A stretch of DNA of 8,669 bases, taken from the NCBI GenBank assembly GCA_004553405.1, contig SFLO01000065.1:1-8669 (forward strand). The letters are read 5' to 3'. The translations under genes and the position numbers were made by a program. A model generated the notes under the pieces. The model saw only the letters and a list, made by a program, of their open reading frames with translations. It had not been told where the DNA came from and searched no databases. The first letter of the stretch is position 1; each line of letters starts with the position of its first letter. This stretch comes from Coriobacteriaceae bacterium. GTDB lineage: Bacteria; Actinomycetota; Coriobacteriia; Coriobacteriales; QAMH01. Below are positions 1 to 6,706 of this stretch, piece after piece.

Positions 1-1356
1 GCATTCCACAGCCTTCTTCATCTCAGCCTGGCAGTTGGTCATGCCGCCCTTGATGGAGTGCATCTCGCAGGGGGCGTAGCCGATGATCAGGGAAGGACCG
101 TTGTAGGCTTCCGCCTCGGTGATGGCCTTGATGGTCTGAGCGGGATTGGCGCCCATAGCTACCTGAGCAACGTAAACATAGCCGTAGCTCATGGCGATCT
201 CGGACAGGGACTTCTTCTTGGTCTCCTTACCGGAGGCGGCGAACTGAGCAACCTGGCCGATGTTGGAAGCCTTGGAAGCCTGTCCACCGGTGTTGGAGTA
301 AACCTCGGTGTCGAAGACGAAGACATTGACGTCCTTGTTGGAAGCCAGCACATGGTCAACGCCGCCGAAGCCGATATCGTAAGCCCAGCCGTCGCCGCCG
401 AAGATCCACACGGACTTCTTGGACAGGTATTCCTTCTTGGACAGGATGTCGGCAACGGTGTCGCAGCAGACCTTGGCTTCCAGGTTGGCAATCAAAGCCT
501 TGGTAGCAGCCTTGTTGGCCTCGCCGTCGTTGTAGGTGTCCAGCCAAGCCTGGCAGGCGGCCTTCCGCTCGTCGCAGGTGGTGTTCTCCATGACGGATCT
601 AACCTTGTTGGCCAGGGACTCACGGATGACCGCCTGAGCGGTGTACATACCCAGGCCGTGCTCGGCGTTGTCCTCGAACAGGGAGTTTGCCCAGGCGGGG
701 CCGTGGCCTTCCTTGTTCATGCAGTAGGGAGAGGTAGCGGCGGGACCGCCCCAGATGGAGGAGCAGCCGGTGGCGTTGGAGATGTACATCCGGTCGCCGA
801 ACAGCTGGGTCACCAGACGGGCGTAGGAAGTCTCGGCGCAGCCGGCGCAGGAGCCGGAGAACTCCAGCATGGGCTGCTTGAACTGGCTGCCCTTGACGGT
901 GTTATCCTGCATATCCTTCTTCTCGGAGACCTTGGCCACCATGTAGTTGAACACATCCTGCTCGGCCAGCTCCTGCTCCTGAGGCACCATGGTGATGGCC
1001 TGAGTGGGGCACACGCCGACACAGACACCGCAGCCCATGCAGTCCAGAGGAGACACGGCCATGGTGAAGCTGTACTTGCCCTTGCCCTTACCGGCCTTCA
1101 CAGGCACAGCGCGGGTAGCGGCGGGAGCGGCAGCGGCCTCTTCCTCGGTCAGAGCGAAGGGACGGATGGTGGCGTGGGGGCAGACATAGGCACAGTTGTT
1201 GCACTGGATGCACTTGGTCTCGTCCCAGTGGGGAACGGTAACGGCAACGCCGCGCTTCTCATAGGCGGAGGCGCCCAGGGGGAACTGGCCGTCGGCCAGG
1301 CCGTCGAAGGCGGAGACGGGCAGGCTGTAGCCGTCCATCTTGCCGATGGGGTTCAG
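1..1356 (-). CDS. nifJ: Pyruvate:ferredoxin oxidoreductase, C-terminal part (ferredoxin and thiamine-diphosphate domains), frame-shifted from its N-terminal part and cut by the window edge
   Basis: This is the continuation of the nifJ gene that starts at 3349, displaced into another frame by a 52-bp duplication. From 1356 leftward it reads 452 codons without a stop and runs off the window. It carries two ferredoxin-type [4Fe-4S] motifs, CIQCNNCAYVCP and CMGCGVCVGVCP. If one duplicate copy is removed, these are at about residues 696-706 and 753-763. A thiamine-diphosphate/Mg motif, GGDGWAYDIGFGG, starts near residue 967 and is followed by the family's VYSNTGGQ motif. In this family the part binds the TPP cofactor and passes electrons from the hydroxyethyl intermediate to ferredoxin in the cytoplasm. 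Joined to the N-terminal part it gives about 1099 residues, against a family norm near 1170-1190, so roughly the last 80 residues lie outside. Leucine is almost always CTG and never CTC, unlike the rest of the window. The family call is certain; whether the gene is functional is not. Confidence 0.9.
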   Translation of the reverse strand, partial: MNPIGKMDGYSLPVSAFDGLADGQFPLGASAYEKRGVAVTVPHWDETKCIQCNNCAYVCPHATIRPFALTEEEAAAAPAATRAVPVKAGKGKGKYSFTMAVSPLDCMGCGVCVGVCPTQAITMVPQEQELAEQDVFNYMVAKVSEKKDMQDNTVKGSQFKQPMLEFSGSCAGCAETSYARLVTQLFGDRMYISNATGCSSIWGGPAATSPYCMNKEGHGPAWANSLFEDNAEHGLGMYTAQAVIRESLANKVRSVMENTTCDERKAACQAWLDTYNDGEANKAATKALIANLEAKVCCDTVADILSKKEYLSKKSVWIFGGDGWAYDIGFGGVDHVLASNKDVNVFVFDTEVYSNTGGQASKASNIGQVAQFAASGKETKKKSLSEIAMSYGYVYVAQVAMGANPAQTIKAITEAEAYNGPSLIIGYAPCEMHSIKGGMTNCQAEMKKAVEC

Positions 1357-3349
1357 CGAAGGCGGAGACGGGCAGGCTGTAGCCGTCCATCTTGCCGATG
1401 GGGTTCAGAATCTTCTTGACAACAGCCACGGTAGCGGCGGGGCCTTCCAGAGCCACATCCACAGGAGCGGCCTCGGCGGAAGCCCAGGAAGCGGGCACGT
1501 CCACCTTGACGAAGGCGGTGGCGCCGGCGTCGATGGCGTTCCAGTTCTTCTCCACCACGTCCATGCCCTTCTTGGCATAGGAGTGCTCGGCAGCGTCCTT
1601 CATGTACTTCACGGCATCTTCCGCGGGCATGACGTTGGCCAGGGTGAAGAAAGCGGACTGCAGAATGGTGTTGGTGCGCTTGCCCATGCCCACCTTGATG
1701 GCCAGGTCAATGGCGTTGATGGTGTACAGCTGGATGTTGTTCTCGGCGATGTAGCGCTTGGAAGCGGCATCCAGGTGATGCTCCAGCTCCTCCAGGTTCC
1801 ACTGGCAGTTAATCAGGAACACGCCGCCGGGCTTGACGTCCTGGACGATCTTAAAGCCCTTGGTGATGTAGGAGGGGTTGTGGCAGGCCACGAAGTCAGC
1901 CTTGTTGATGTAGTAGGGGGACTTGATGGGGTTGTCGCCGAAGCGCAGGTGGGAAACGGTGACGCCGCCGGTCTTCTTGGAGTCGTACTGGAAGTAAGCC
2001 TGTACGTACTTGTCGGTGTGGTCGCCGATGATCTTGATGGAGTTCTTGTTGGCGCCGACGGTGCCGTCGCCGCCCAGACCCCAGAACTTGCACTCGATGG
2101 TGCCCTCAGCAGCGGTGTTGGGGCAGTTCTCATCCTCGGGCAGGGACAGGTTGGTGACGTCGTCGACGATGCCGATGGTGAACTCGCGCTTGGGCTCGTC
2201 CTTGGCGAGCTCCGCGTAGATGGCGAAGACGCTGGAGGGAGGCGTGTCCTTCGAGCCCAGGCCGTAGCGGCCGCGGGTGACGGTGCCGATGCTGCGGCCC
2301 TCCTGGGCCAAGGCGGTGATGACGTCCTGGAACAGGGGCTCGCCAGCAGAGCCGGGCTCCTTGGTGCGGTCGAGCACGGCCAGCTTGGTGCAGCTTGCGG
2401 GGATGGCCTCGCAGAACCTGGCGGAGACCCAGGGGCGGTACAGGCGCGGCTTGACGAGGCCGACCTTCTCGCCGTGGGCGTTGAGGTAGTCGATGACCTC
2501 CTCGATGACGTCGCAGATGGAGCCCATGGCGACGATCACGCGGTCTGCATCGGGTGCACCGTAGTAGTTGAAGAGCTTGTAGTCGGTGCCCAGCTTGGCG
2601 TTGACCTTGTCCATGTACTCCTCGACCACGGCGGGGAAGGCGTCGTAGTGGGAGTTGCAGGCCTCGCGGTGCTGGAAGAAGATGTCGCCGTTCTCATGGG
2701 AGCCGCGCATCGCGGGGTGCTCGGGGTTGAGCGCATGGTCGCGGAAGGCCTTGATGGCGTCGAAGTCGCACATCTCGGCCAGGTCCTCGTAATCCCAGAC
2801 CTGGATCTTCTGGACCTCGTGGGAGGTGCGGAAGCCGTCGAAGAAGTTGAGGACGGGCAGACCGCCCTTGATGGCGGCGAGGTGGGCGACGGCAGAGAGG
2901 TCCATGACCTCCTGGACGTTGGTCTCGGCCATCATGGCAAAGCCGGTCTGGCGGCAGGCCATGACGTCGGAGTGGTCGCCGAAGATGTTGAGCGCATGGG
3001 TGGAGACGGTGCGCGCAGAAACGTGGAAGACGCTGGGCAGCTGCTCGGCCGCGATCTTGTACATGTTGGGGATCATCAGCAGCAGGCCCTGGGAGGCGGT
3101 GTAGGTGGTGGTCAGGGCACCGGCGGTGAGGGAGCCGTGCACGGCGCCGGCTGCACCGGCCTCGGACTCAAGCTCGGCCACCTTGACGGTGGTGCCGAAG
3201 ATGTTCTTGCGGCCCTGGGCAGACCACTGGTCGACGTAGTCGGCCATGGGGCTGGAGGGGGTGATGGGGTAGATGGCAGCGACTTCGGTGAACGCGTAGG
3301 ACACGTGCGCCGCAGCGTTGTTGCCATCCATGGACTTGAGTTCTCTCAT
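1259..3349 (-). CDS. nifJ: Pyruvate:ferredoxin (flavodoxin) oxidoreductase, N-terminal part, ending in an out-of-frame tail
   Basis: PFOR oxidatively decarboxylates pyruvate to acetyl-CoA and CO2 and reduces ferredoxin or flavodoxin. It is the central pyruvate-oxidising enzyme of many anaerobes. The frame is authentic for about 648 codons, to position 1406. It has the substrate-binding YPITPSSPM motif at residues 27-35, the GDHSDVM motif of the alpha-like domain, the domain II segment PRLYRPW, and the gamma-like domain with GLGGDGTVGAN near residue 423. Beyond the second copy of the duplication it reads about 48 unrelated codons to a stop at 1259. The start at 3349 has AGAGGA five bases upstream. 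An internal ATG at codon 7 is a weaker alternative that would match shorter homologues. Codon use shifts inside the gene near 2150-2213. As read, the gene would yield only a 696-residue truncated protein lacking the Fe-S and TPP domains. Confidence 0.92.
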   Translation of the reverse strand: MRELKSMDGNNAAAHVSYAFTEVAAIYPITPSSPMADYVDQWSAQGRKNIFGTTVKVAELESEAGAAGAVHGSLTAGALTTTYTASQGLLLMIPNMYKIAAEQLPSVFHVSARTVSTHALNIFGDHSDVMACRQTGFAMMAETNVQEVMDLSAVAHLAAIKGGLPVLNFFDGFRTSHEVQKIQVWDYEDLAEMCDFDAIKAFRDHALNPEHPAMRGSHENGDIFFQHREACNSHYDAFPAVVEEYMDKVNAKLGTDYKLFNYYGAPDADRVIVAMGSICDVIEEVIDYLNAHGEKVGLVKPRLYRPWVSARFCEAIPASCTKLAVLDRTKEPGSAGEPLFQDVITALAQEGRSIGTVTRGRYGLGSKDTPPSSVFAIYAELAKDEPKREFTIGIVDDVTNLSLPEDENCPNTAAEGTIECKFWGLGGDGTVGANKNSIKIIGDHTDKYVQAYFQYDSKKTGGVTVSHLRFGDNPIKSPYYINKADFVACHNPSYITKGFKIVQDVKPGGVFLINCQWNLEELEHHLDAASKRYIAENNIQLYTINAIDLAIKVGMGKRTNTILQSAFFTLANVMPAEDAVKYMKDAAEHSYAKKGMDVVEKNWNAIDAGATAFVKVDVPASWASAEAAPVDVALEGPAATVAVVKKILNPIGKMDGYSLPVSAFAEPHRQDGRLQPARLRLRRPGRRPVPPGRLRL
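1305..1408. repeat. Perfect 52-bp tandem duplication inside nifJ
   Basis: Positions 1305-1356 and 1357-1408 are identical, base for base, and directly adjacent. Each begins CGAAGGCGGAGACGG and ends GGGGTTCAG on the + strand. On the coding strand each copy encodes LNPIGKMDGYSLPVSAF in the PFOR frame. Since 52 is not a multiple of 3, two copies shift the frame; with one copy the N- and C-terminal halves join seamlessly across the linker between the gamma-like domain and the ferredoxin domain. A recent slippage duplication would look like this, and so would two contig ends joined without trimming their overlap. Confidence 0.97.
2150..2213. other. Codon-usage boundary inside nifJ (mosaic junction)
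   Basis: On the start-codon side of this interval (3349 to about 2213) leucine codons are 12 CTC, 12 CTG, 1 CTT and 1 TTG. On the other side (about 2155 to 1) they are 33 CTG and 1 TTG, with no CTC. Serine and alanine choices also shift, toward TCC and GCC/GCT. The por, ddl and rlmN genes share the CTC-rich style of the N-terminal side. The boundary falls in or beside a well-conserved stretch (VDDVTNLSLPED), and the reading frame is kept across it. The counts were made by eye. Confidence 0.8.
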
Positions 3350-3354
3350 GGGTT

Positions 3355-3360
3355 TCCTCT
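3355..3360 (-). promoter_or_regulatory. Ribosome binding site of nifJ
   Basis: The coding strand reads AGAGGA, then five bases, then the ATG at 3349-3347. This supports the 3349 start over the internal ATG at codon 7, which lacks a comparable purine-rich site at that spacing. Confidence 0.7.
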
Positions 3361-3388
3361 CGAGCGTCTATGTAGATGGGTGCGTGCA

Positions 3389-3420
3389 GAAAACCGAGGG
3401 GGCAGCCAGGGCGCCCCGGT
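3389..3420 (-). terminator. Terminator-like hairpin in the nifJ leader
   Basis: On the leftward strand ACCGGGGC can pair with GCCC-(3-nt bulge)-CGGT across a loop GCCCTGGCT. TTTTC follows, and the structure ends about 40 bases before the nifJ start codon. It could be a back-up terminator for the por operon or an attenuator in the nifJ leader. The bulge and the four-T tail make it weaker than the hairpin at 3518-3550. No leader peptide or known riboswitch is evident. Confidence 0.4.
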
Positions 3421-3432
3421 AGGACGCATGGT

Positions 3433-3473
3433 AGGCGAGCACCGTACTATCACCTGCGGCGATAGCCTCGCCT
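3433..3473. repeat. Nested inverted repeat upstream of nifJ
   Basis: The outer arms AGGCGAG (3433-3439) and CTCGCCT (3467-3473) are perfect complements. They enclose a second, 19-bp imperfect palindrome, CTATCACCtgcGGCGATAG (3447-3465), with 8-bp arms and one mismatch that is a G-U pair in RNA. It lies about 85 bases upstream of the nifJ start, between the porB terminator and the second hairpin. It could be an operator or a folded leader. The site matches no regulator motif I recognise. Confidence 0.5.
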
Positions 3474-3517
3474 GTCGGCACGTGGTACTCCCCCACCTGC
3501 CGCACGGCGCGGCGGAC

Positions 3518-3550
3518 AAAGAAGAAGAGCGGGCGCGAGGCCCGCTCTTC
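3518..3550 (-). terminator. Intrinsic terminator after porB
   Basis: A perfect 11-bp stem pairs GAAGAGCGGGC (3524-3534) with GCCCGCTCTTC (3540-3550) around a 5-base loop. Read leftward it is followed by TTCTTTG, a short T-rich tract. It begins about 24 bases after the porB stop codon, the expected place for the end of the por operon. It implies that nifJ is transcribed from its own promoter or only by readthrough. Confidence 0.8.
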
Positions 3551-3574
3551 CGAGGATATGCTGCCGGTTTCCCC

Positions 3575-4510
3575 TTAGCCCTCTGCGTTGCAGCGGGCCT
3601 CGATGTAGGCGTAGTACTCGTCGCACTCGCGCTGCAGCTGCTCGAGCAGCTGTTCGTTGCCCGGCTTGAAGAGGTGCTTGAAGCGGCCCTGGGGCTTCAT
3701 GAACTCGGCCACGGGGATCCTGTCGCCCTTGACCTTGGTCATGCTCCAGGTGCCGTTTTCGACCTCGAACAAAGGCCAGAAGCCGGACTGCACGGCCTTG
3801 CGGGCGATCTCGACGGTCTGGTCGCTGGGGATGCGCCAGCCGCGCGGGCAGGGTGCCAGCACGTTGATGAAGGCGGGGCCGGGGGTGTTGAAGGCCTTCT
3901 CCGCCTTGGAGACGAGGTCCTTCCAGTGGCTGACGGACGCCTGGGCCACATAGGGGATGTGGTGGGCGGCCATGATGCTGGTGAGGTCCTTGCGGCGCTG
4001 CTCCTTGCCCTGCTGGGCCGCGCCCACCTCGGAGGTGGTGGCCCAGGCGCCGTGGGGCGTGGCGCTGGAGCGCTGGATGCCGGTGTTCATGTAGGCGCCG
4101 TTGTCGTAGCACACGTAGACCATGTCGTGGCCGCGCTCCATGGCGCCAGAGAGGCTCTGGAAGCCGATGTCGTAGGTGCCGCCGTCTCCGCCAAAGCACA
4201 CGAACTTGATCTCTTTGTCAGCGGGGATCTTGCCGGCGCGCTTGAGGCCCTTGTAGGCGGCCTCGACGCCGGAGCAGGTCGCTGCGCCGTTGGCAAAGGC
4301 GTTGTGGATGAAGGGAGCGTTCCAGCTGGAGTAGGGGTAGACGGTGGTGGACACCTCCAGGCAGCCCGTGGCGTTGGCCACCACGACGTCGTTGTCGCCG
4401 GCGCCCATCAGAACCTGGCGCACGGCGATGCCGGCACCGCAGCCGCCGCAGAGGCGATGGCCGCCGCAGAGGCGCTCGGGCAGGGCAGAGAGCTCCTTGA
4501 TGCTCGCCAT
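3575..4510 (-). CDS. porB: Pyruvate (2-oxoacid):ferredoxin oxidoreductase, beta subunit
   Basis: The 311-residue product is the TPP-binding catalytic chain of a four-subunit 2-oxoacid:ferredoxin oxidoreductase and has the family's usual length. HRLCGGCGAG at residues 18-27 and the ATGC motif with Cys50 supply cysteines of the [4Fe-4S] cluster typical of PorB; LAPCPRGW downstream supplies another. GGDG (107-110), followed by YDN (135-137) and YMNTGIQ (140-146), is the TPP/Mg-binding signature. The start at 4510 lies one base past the porA stop, with AAGGAGG nine bases upstream inside the end of porA. The longer open frame upstream overlaps porA and is not used. It is the last gene of the por operon and is followed by a strong terminator. 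Gene order and motifs favour pyruvate as substrate, but another 2-oxoacid cannot be excluded. An extra Cys15 arises from a short repeated RLCGG. Confidence 0.93.
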   Translation of the reverse strand: MASIKELSALPERLCGGHRLCGGCGAGIAVRQVLMGAGDNDVVVANATGCLEVSTTVYPYSSWNAPFIHNAFANGAATCSGVEAAYKGLKRAGKIPADKEIKFVCFGGDGGTYDIGFQSLSGAMERGHDMVYVCYDNGAYMNTGIQRSSATPHGAWATTSEVGAAQQGKEQRRKDLTSIMAAHHIPYVAQASVSHWKDLVSKAEKAFNTPGPAFINVLAPCPRGWRIPSDQTVEIARKAVQSGFWPLFEVENGTWSMTKVKGDRIPVAEFMKPQGRFKHLFKPGNEQLLEQLQRECDEYYAYIEARCNAEG

Positions 4511-4511
4511 G

Positions 4512-5711
4512 TTACTCACCCTCCTTCTCAGAACCCAGGTGCGCGACCTTGGTGTCAACAGAGGCGTCGCCCGCTGCCAGCAGCTCCAGCTCGCGGAAGA
4601 CGCGGCGCATGTCGTCGAGCGTGACGTCCGGGCCGCCCAGGCCGTAGAGGTAGCCCTTGAGGGGCAGCGACACGCCGGCCTGGAAGAGTGCGCTGGCGGT
4701 CTCGAGCGCCAGCGGGCCCATCTGGCCGCCGTAGGTCTCGCTGCGGTCGAGCACAGCCACGGCCTTGGCGCTCCCGAGGGCGGCTGCCAGCTCCTCGGCC
4801 GGGAAGGGGCGGTACACGCGGATGCGGGCCACGCCCACCTTCTTGCCCTGGGCGCGCAGCTCGCGGGCCACGTGGCGCAGGTTGCCCGCGCACGAGCCCA
4901 TGACGACGGCGATGAGCTCGGCGTCCTCGCAACCATAGCAGTCGACCATGTCGAAGGGGCGGCCGCACACCTGGGCCCACTTGTCGCCGTACTCCTTGAT
5001 CACACCGCGCGCGGCCTCCATGGCGGCGCGCTGGGACTTCTTGACCTCGTAGTGGGGCTCGGCGTTGGTGTAGCTGCCCACAGCCACGGGGTTGGCGGTG
5101 TCGAGCAGGGGGTAGAGCGCCTCGCGCTCGCCCACGAAGGCGGCGACGGTCTCGTCGTCCATGAGCTCACAGCGCTCCATGGCATGCGAGGTGATGAAGC
5201 CGTCAAGCGCGGTGATGGCGGGCAGCAGAACCCTGTGGTCTTCTGCCGAGCGGATGGCCACCAGCGTGTTGTCGTAGGCCTCCTGCGCGTTTTCCGCGAA
5301 AAACATCAGCCAGCCGCAGTTGGCGGCGAGCATGACGTCCGAATGATCGCAGTTGATGTTGATGGGGGCGGCGATGGCGCGATTGGCGTTGGCCATGATG
5401 ATGGGCAGGCGCAGGCCAGACGCGATGGGCAGCTCCTCGACCATGTAGGCGAGACCCTGGCTGGAAGTAGCCGTGAAGGTGCGCGCACCGGCAGCGCAGG
5501 AACCCACGCAGGCGCTCATCGAGGAGTGCTCGCTTTCGACGGTGACGAACTCCGTGTGCACGCGGCCCTGGGCCACATACTTGGCGAAGTTTTCGACGAT
5601 AGTGGTCTGGGGAGTGATGGGGTAGGCGCACACCACGTCGGGTGCGGCCTGGCGGTAGGCCTCGGCCACCATCTGGTTGCCGTTGGCAGAGAGTATCTTC
5701 TTCTCGGGCAT
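4512..5711 (-). CDS. porA: Pyruvate (2-oxoacid):ferredoxin oxidoreductase, alpha subunit
   Basis: The 399-residue alpha chain contributes to substrate and TPP-pyrimidine binding at the interface with PorB. CAYPITPQTT at residues 28-37 is the same substrate-site motif as YPITPSSPM in PFOR. HTEFVTVESEHSSM, SSQGLAYM and CDHSDVM follow in the usual order. The second domain holds ELIAVVMGS, RIRVYRPFP and VAVLDRSETYGGQMGPL, the characteristic C-terminal domain of PorA. The start at 5711 overlaps the porD stop by one base (TGATG), with AAGGGAG upstream, so translation is probably coupled. The length fits the family (about 390-400). The codon style is GC-rich with many CTC leucines, matching porB, porD and porG. 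Confidence in the family is high; pyruvate specificity is inferred from the G-D-A-B gene order. Confidence 0.94.
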   Translation of the reverse strand: MPEKKILSANGNQMVAEAYRQAAPDVVCAYPITPQTTIVENFAKYVAQGRVHTEFVTVESEHSSMSACVGSCAAGARTFTATSSQGLAYMVEELPIASGLRLPIIMANANRAIAAPININCDHSDVMLAANCGWLMFFAENAQEAYDNTLVAIRSAEDHRVLLPAITALDGFITSHAMERCELMDDETVAAFVGEREALYPLLDTANPVAVGSYTNAEPHYEVKKSQRAAMEAARGVIKEYGDKWAQVCGRPFDMVDCYGCEDAELIAVVMGSCAGNLRHVARELRAQGKKVGVARIRVYRPFPAEELAAALGSAKAVAVLDRSETYGGQMGPLALETASALFQAGVSLPLKGYLYGLGGPDVTLDDMRRVFRELELLAAGDASVDTKVAHLGSEKEGE

Positions 5712-6067
5712 CAGCGCACGCTCCCTTCCGCAGCCAGGGCCTCGGCCTCAGAGACCATCTCCAAGGTGCCGAACTTGCACTCGTGCACGCAGATGCCGCA
5801 GCCCTTGCAGTGGTCGTAGTCGATGCCGGTCATCTTGCCGTCTTGAACGAGGATGGAGGAGTCCGGGCACATGACCCAGCACAGCAGGCAGTGCTTGCAC
5901 GCCTCCTCGCTCCACACCGGGCGCTCGCTGCGCCATCCGCCGGTGATGTAGTCGACGGAGTTGCCTCCGTCCGGGTTGATGCCGCCCAGGGGCAGCACCT
6001 TGTAGCTCTGCTGGTCGACGCGGCTCACATCCCACTTGCGCGGGGCGCCGCCTGCCTGTGCGCTCAT
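5711..6067 (-). CDS. porD: Pyruvate:ferredoxin oxidoreductase, delta subunit (2x[4Fe-4S] ferredoxin-like)
   Basis: The 118-residue electron-transfer subunit carries two ferredoxin-type clusters, CKHCLLCWVMCP (Cys57, 60, 63, 67) and CKGCGICVHECK (Cys87, 90, 93, 97). It would relay electrons from the PorA/PorB active site to free ferredoxin. The N-terminal GGWRSERPVW segment leading into the first cluster is typical of PorD rather than of free ferredoxins. The start at 6067 overlaps the porG stop by one base (TGATG), with GAGGAGG about nine bases before it. The open frame extends far upstream, across porG out of frame and into ddl, because no stop intervenes. The overlap geometry and Shine-Dalgarno nevertheless make 6067 the sensible start. 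Confidence 0.92.
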   Translation of the reverse strand: MSAQAGGAPRKWDVSRVDQQSYKVLPLGGINPDGGNSVDYITGGWRSERPVWSEEACKHCLLCWVMCPDSSILVQDGKMTGIDYDHCKGCGICVHECKFGTLEMVSEAEALAAEGSVR

Positions 6068-6630
6068 CACTGCTGCACCTCCTCGTAGGCCCTGTCGATG
6101 GCCTCCATGTTGGCGGGAACAAGCTCCTTCTTCGCAAACGAGCTCTCGAAGTGGGCCTTGAACTCCTCCAGGGGCACGACGCCGGTCACCTTCACCACAG
6201 CCGCGACGATGGCGGCGTTGGGGATGTCGCGCTTGATGGTGTCGAGCGCGATGCCAGAGGCGTCCACGGTTGCCACGGTGATGTCGTCTGCAACCTTGAG
6301 CTGCTCGCGCACCTGGGCGGGGCTCAGCTTGGTGTTGAGGATGATATGACCGCCGGGCAGGATGCCCTCGGTGACGTCGACGATGGGCAGCAGCGTGTCG
6401 TCGAGGACGACGACGATGGCGGGGTTGGTGACGTTGTTGTGTACCTCGATGGGCTCGTCGCACACGCGGGTGAATGCCTTGAGCGGCGCACCGGCGCGCT
6501 CGGGGCCGTACTCGGGCATGGCCTGCATGTAGCGGCCCTGCGACAGCGCGGTCTCTGCAACCAGCTTGGCAGCGGTGACGGCGCCCTGGCCGGCGCGCGC
6601 GTGCCAGCGAATCTCTGTGAGCTGAGACAT
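6067..6630 (-). CDS. porG: Pyruvate:ferredoxin oxidoreductase, gamma subunit
   Basis: The 187-residue product is the gamma chain, which helps form the CoA-binding and structural part of the complex. It opens with the family signature EIRWHARAGQGAVTAAKL (residues 6-23; many relatives have GRGGQG here). It also has PEYGPERAGAPLKAFTRV and the NPAIVVVLDDTLL strand typical of the fold. The length matches the usual 180-190. I chose the ATG at 6630 because AAGGAG lies six bases upstream; a TTG further up at 6681 would add 17 residues unlike the family. It is the first por gene, immediately behind the end of ddl, and the gamma-delta-alpha-beta order is that of classical pyruvate synthase operons. Confidence 0.93.
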   Translation of the reverse strand: MSQLTEIRWHARAGQGAVTAAKLVAETALSQGRYMQAMPEYGPERAGAPLKAFTRVCDEPIEVHNNVTNPAIVVVLDDTLLPIVDVTEGILPGGHIILNTKLSPAQVREQLKVADDITVATVDASGIALDTIKRDIPNAAIVAAVVKVTGVVPLEEFKAHFESSFAKKELVPANMEAIDRAYEEVQQ

Positions 6631-6636
6631 GGCGCT

Positions 6637-6642
6637 CTCCTT
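6637..6642 (-). promoter_or_regulatory. Ribosome binding site of porG
   Basis: AAGGAG sits six bases before the porG ATG. It fixes the start at 6630 and shows that porG has its own strong initiation signal even though the ddl frame runs across it. Confidence 0.75.
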
Positions 6643-6706
6643 CCTGGCTAGTTGATTCTCGGATTCGCACAAGAATACCAACCAGAAGGAAACGTGCCGC
6701 CCCCAC

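Noticed and set aside
58..1419. 453-codon + strand open frame opposite the nifJ C-terminal part
   Set aside because: It has antisense-shadow composition, and the opposite strand carries clear Fe-S and TPP motifs.
1340..4624. A 1094-codon open frame on the + strand opposite nifJ, the intergenic gap and porB
   Set aside because: Its protein is low-complexity, rich in Gly, Val, Leu, Ala and Asp, and matches no family. It mirrors GC-rich codon use on the coding strand, where the codons that would give antisense stops (CTA, TTA, TCA) are rare. It also crosses an intergenic region and a terminator.
4344..5819. Long + strand open frame (491 codons) opposite porB, porA and porD
   Set aside because: It is the same kind of antisense shadow, with no motif and no plausible initiation context. 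The opposite strand carries unmistakable PorA and PorB motifs.
6631..6681. An upstream TTG start for porG at 6681
   Set aside because: It would add 17 residues not typical of the family, while the ATG at 6630 has AAGGAG at ideal spacing.
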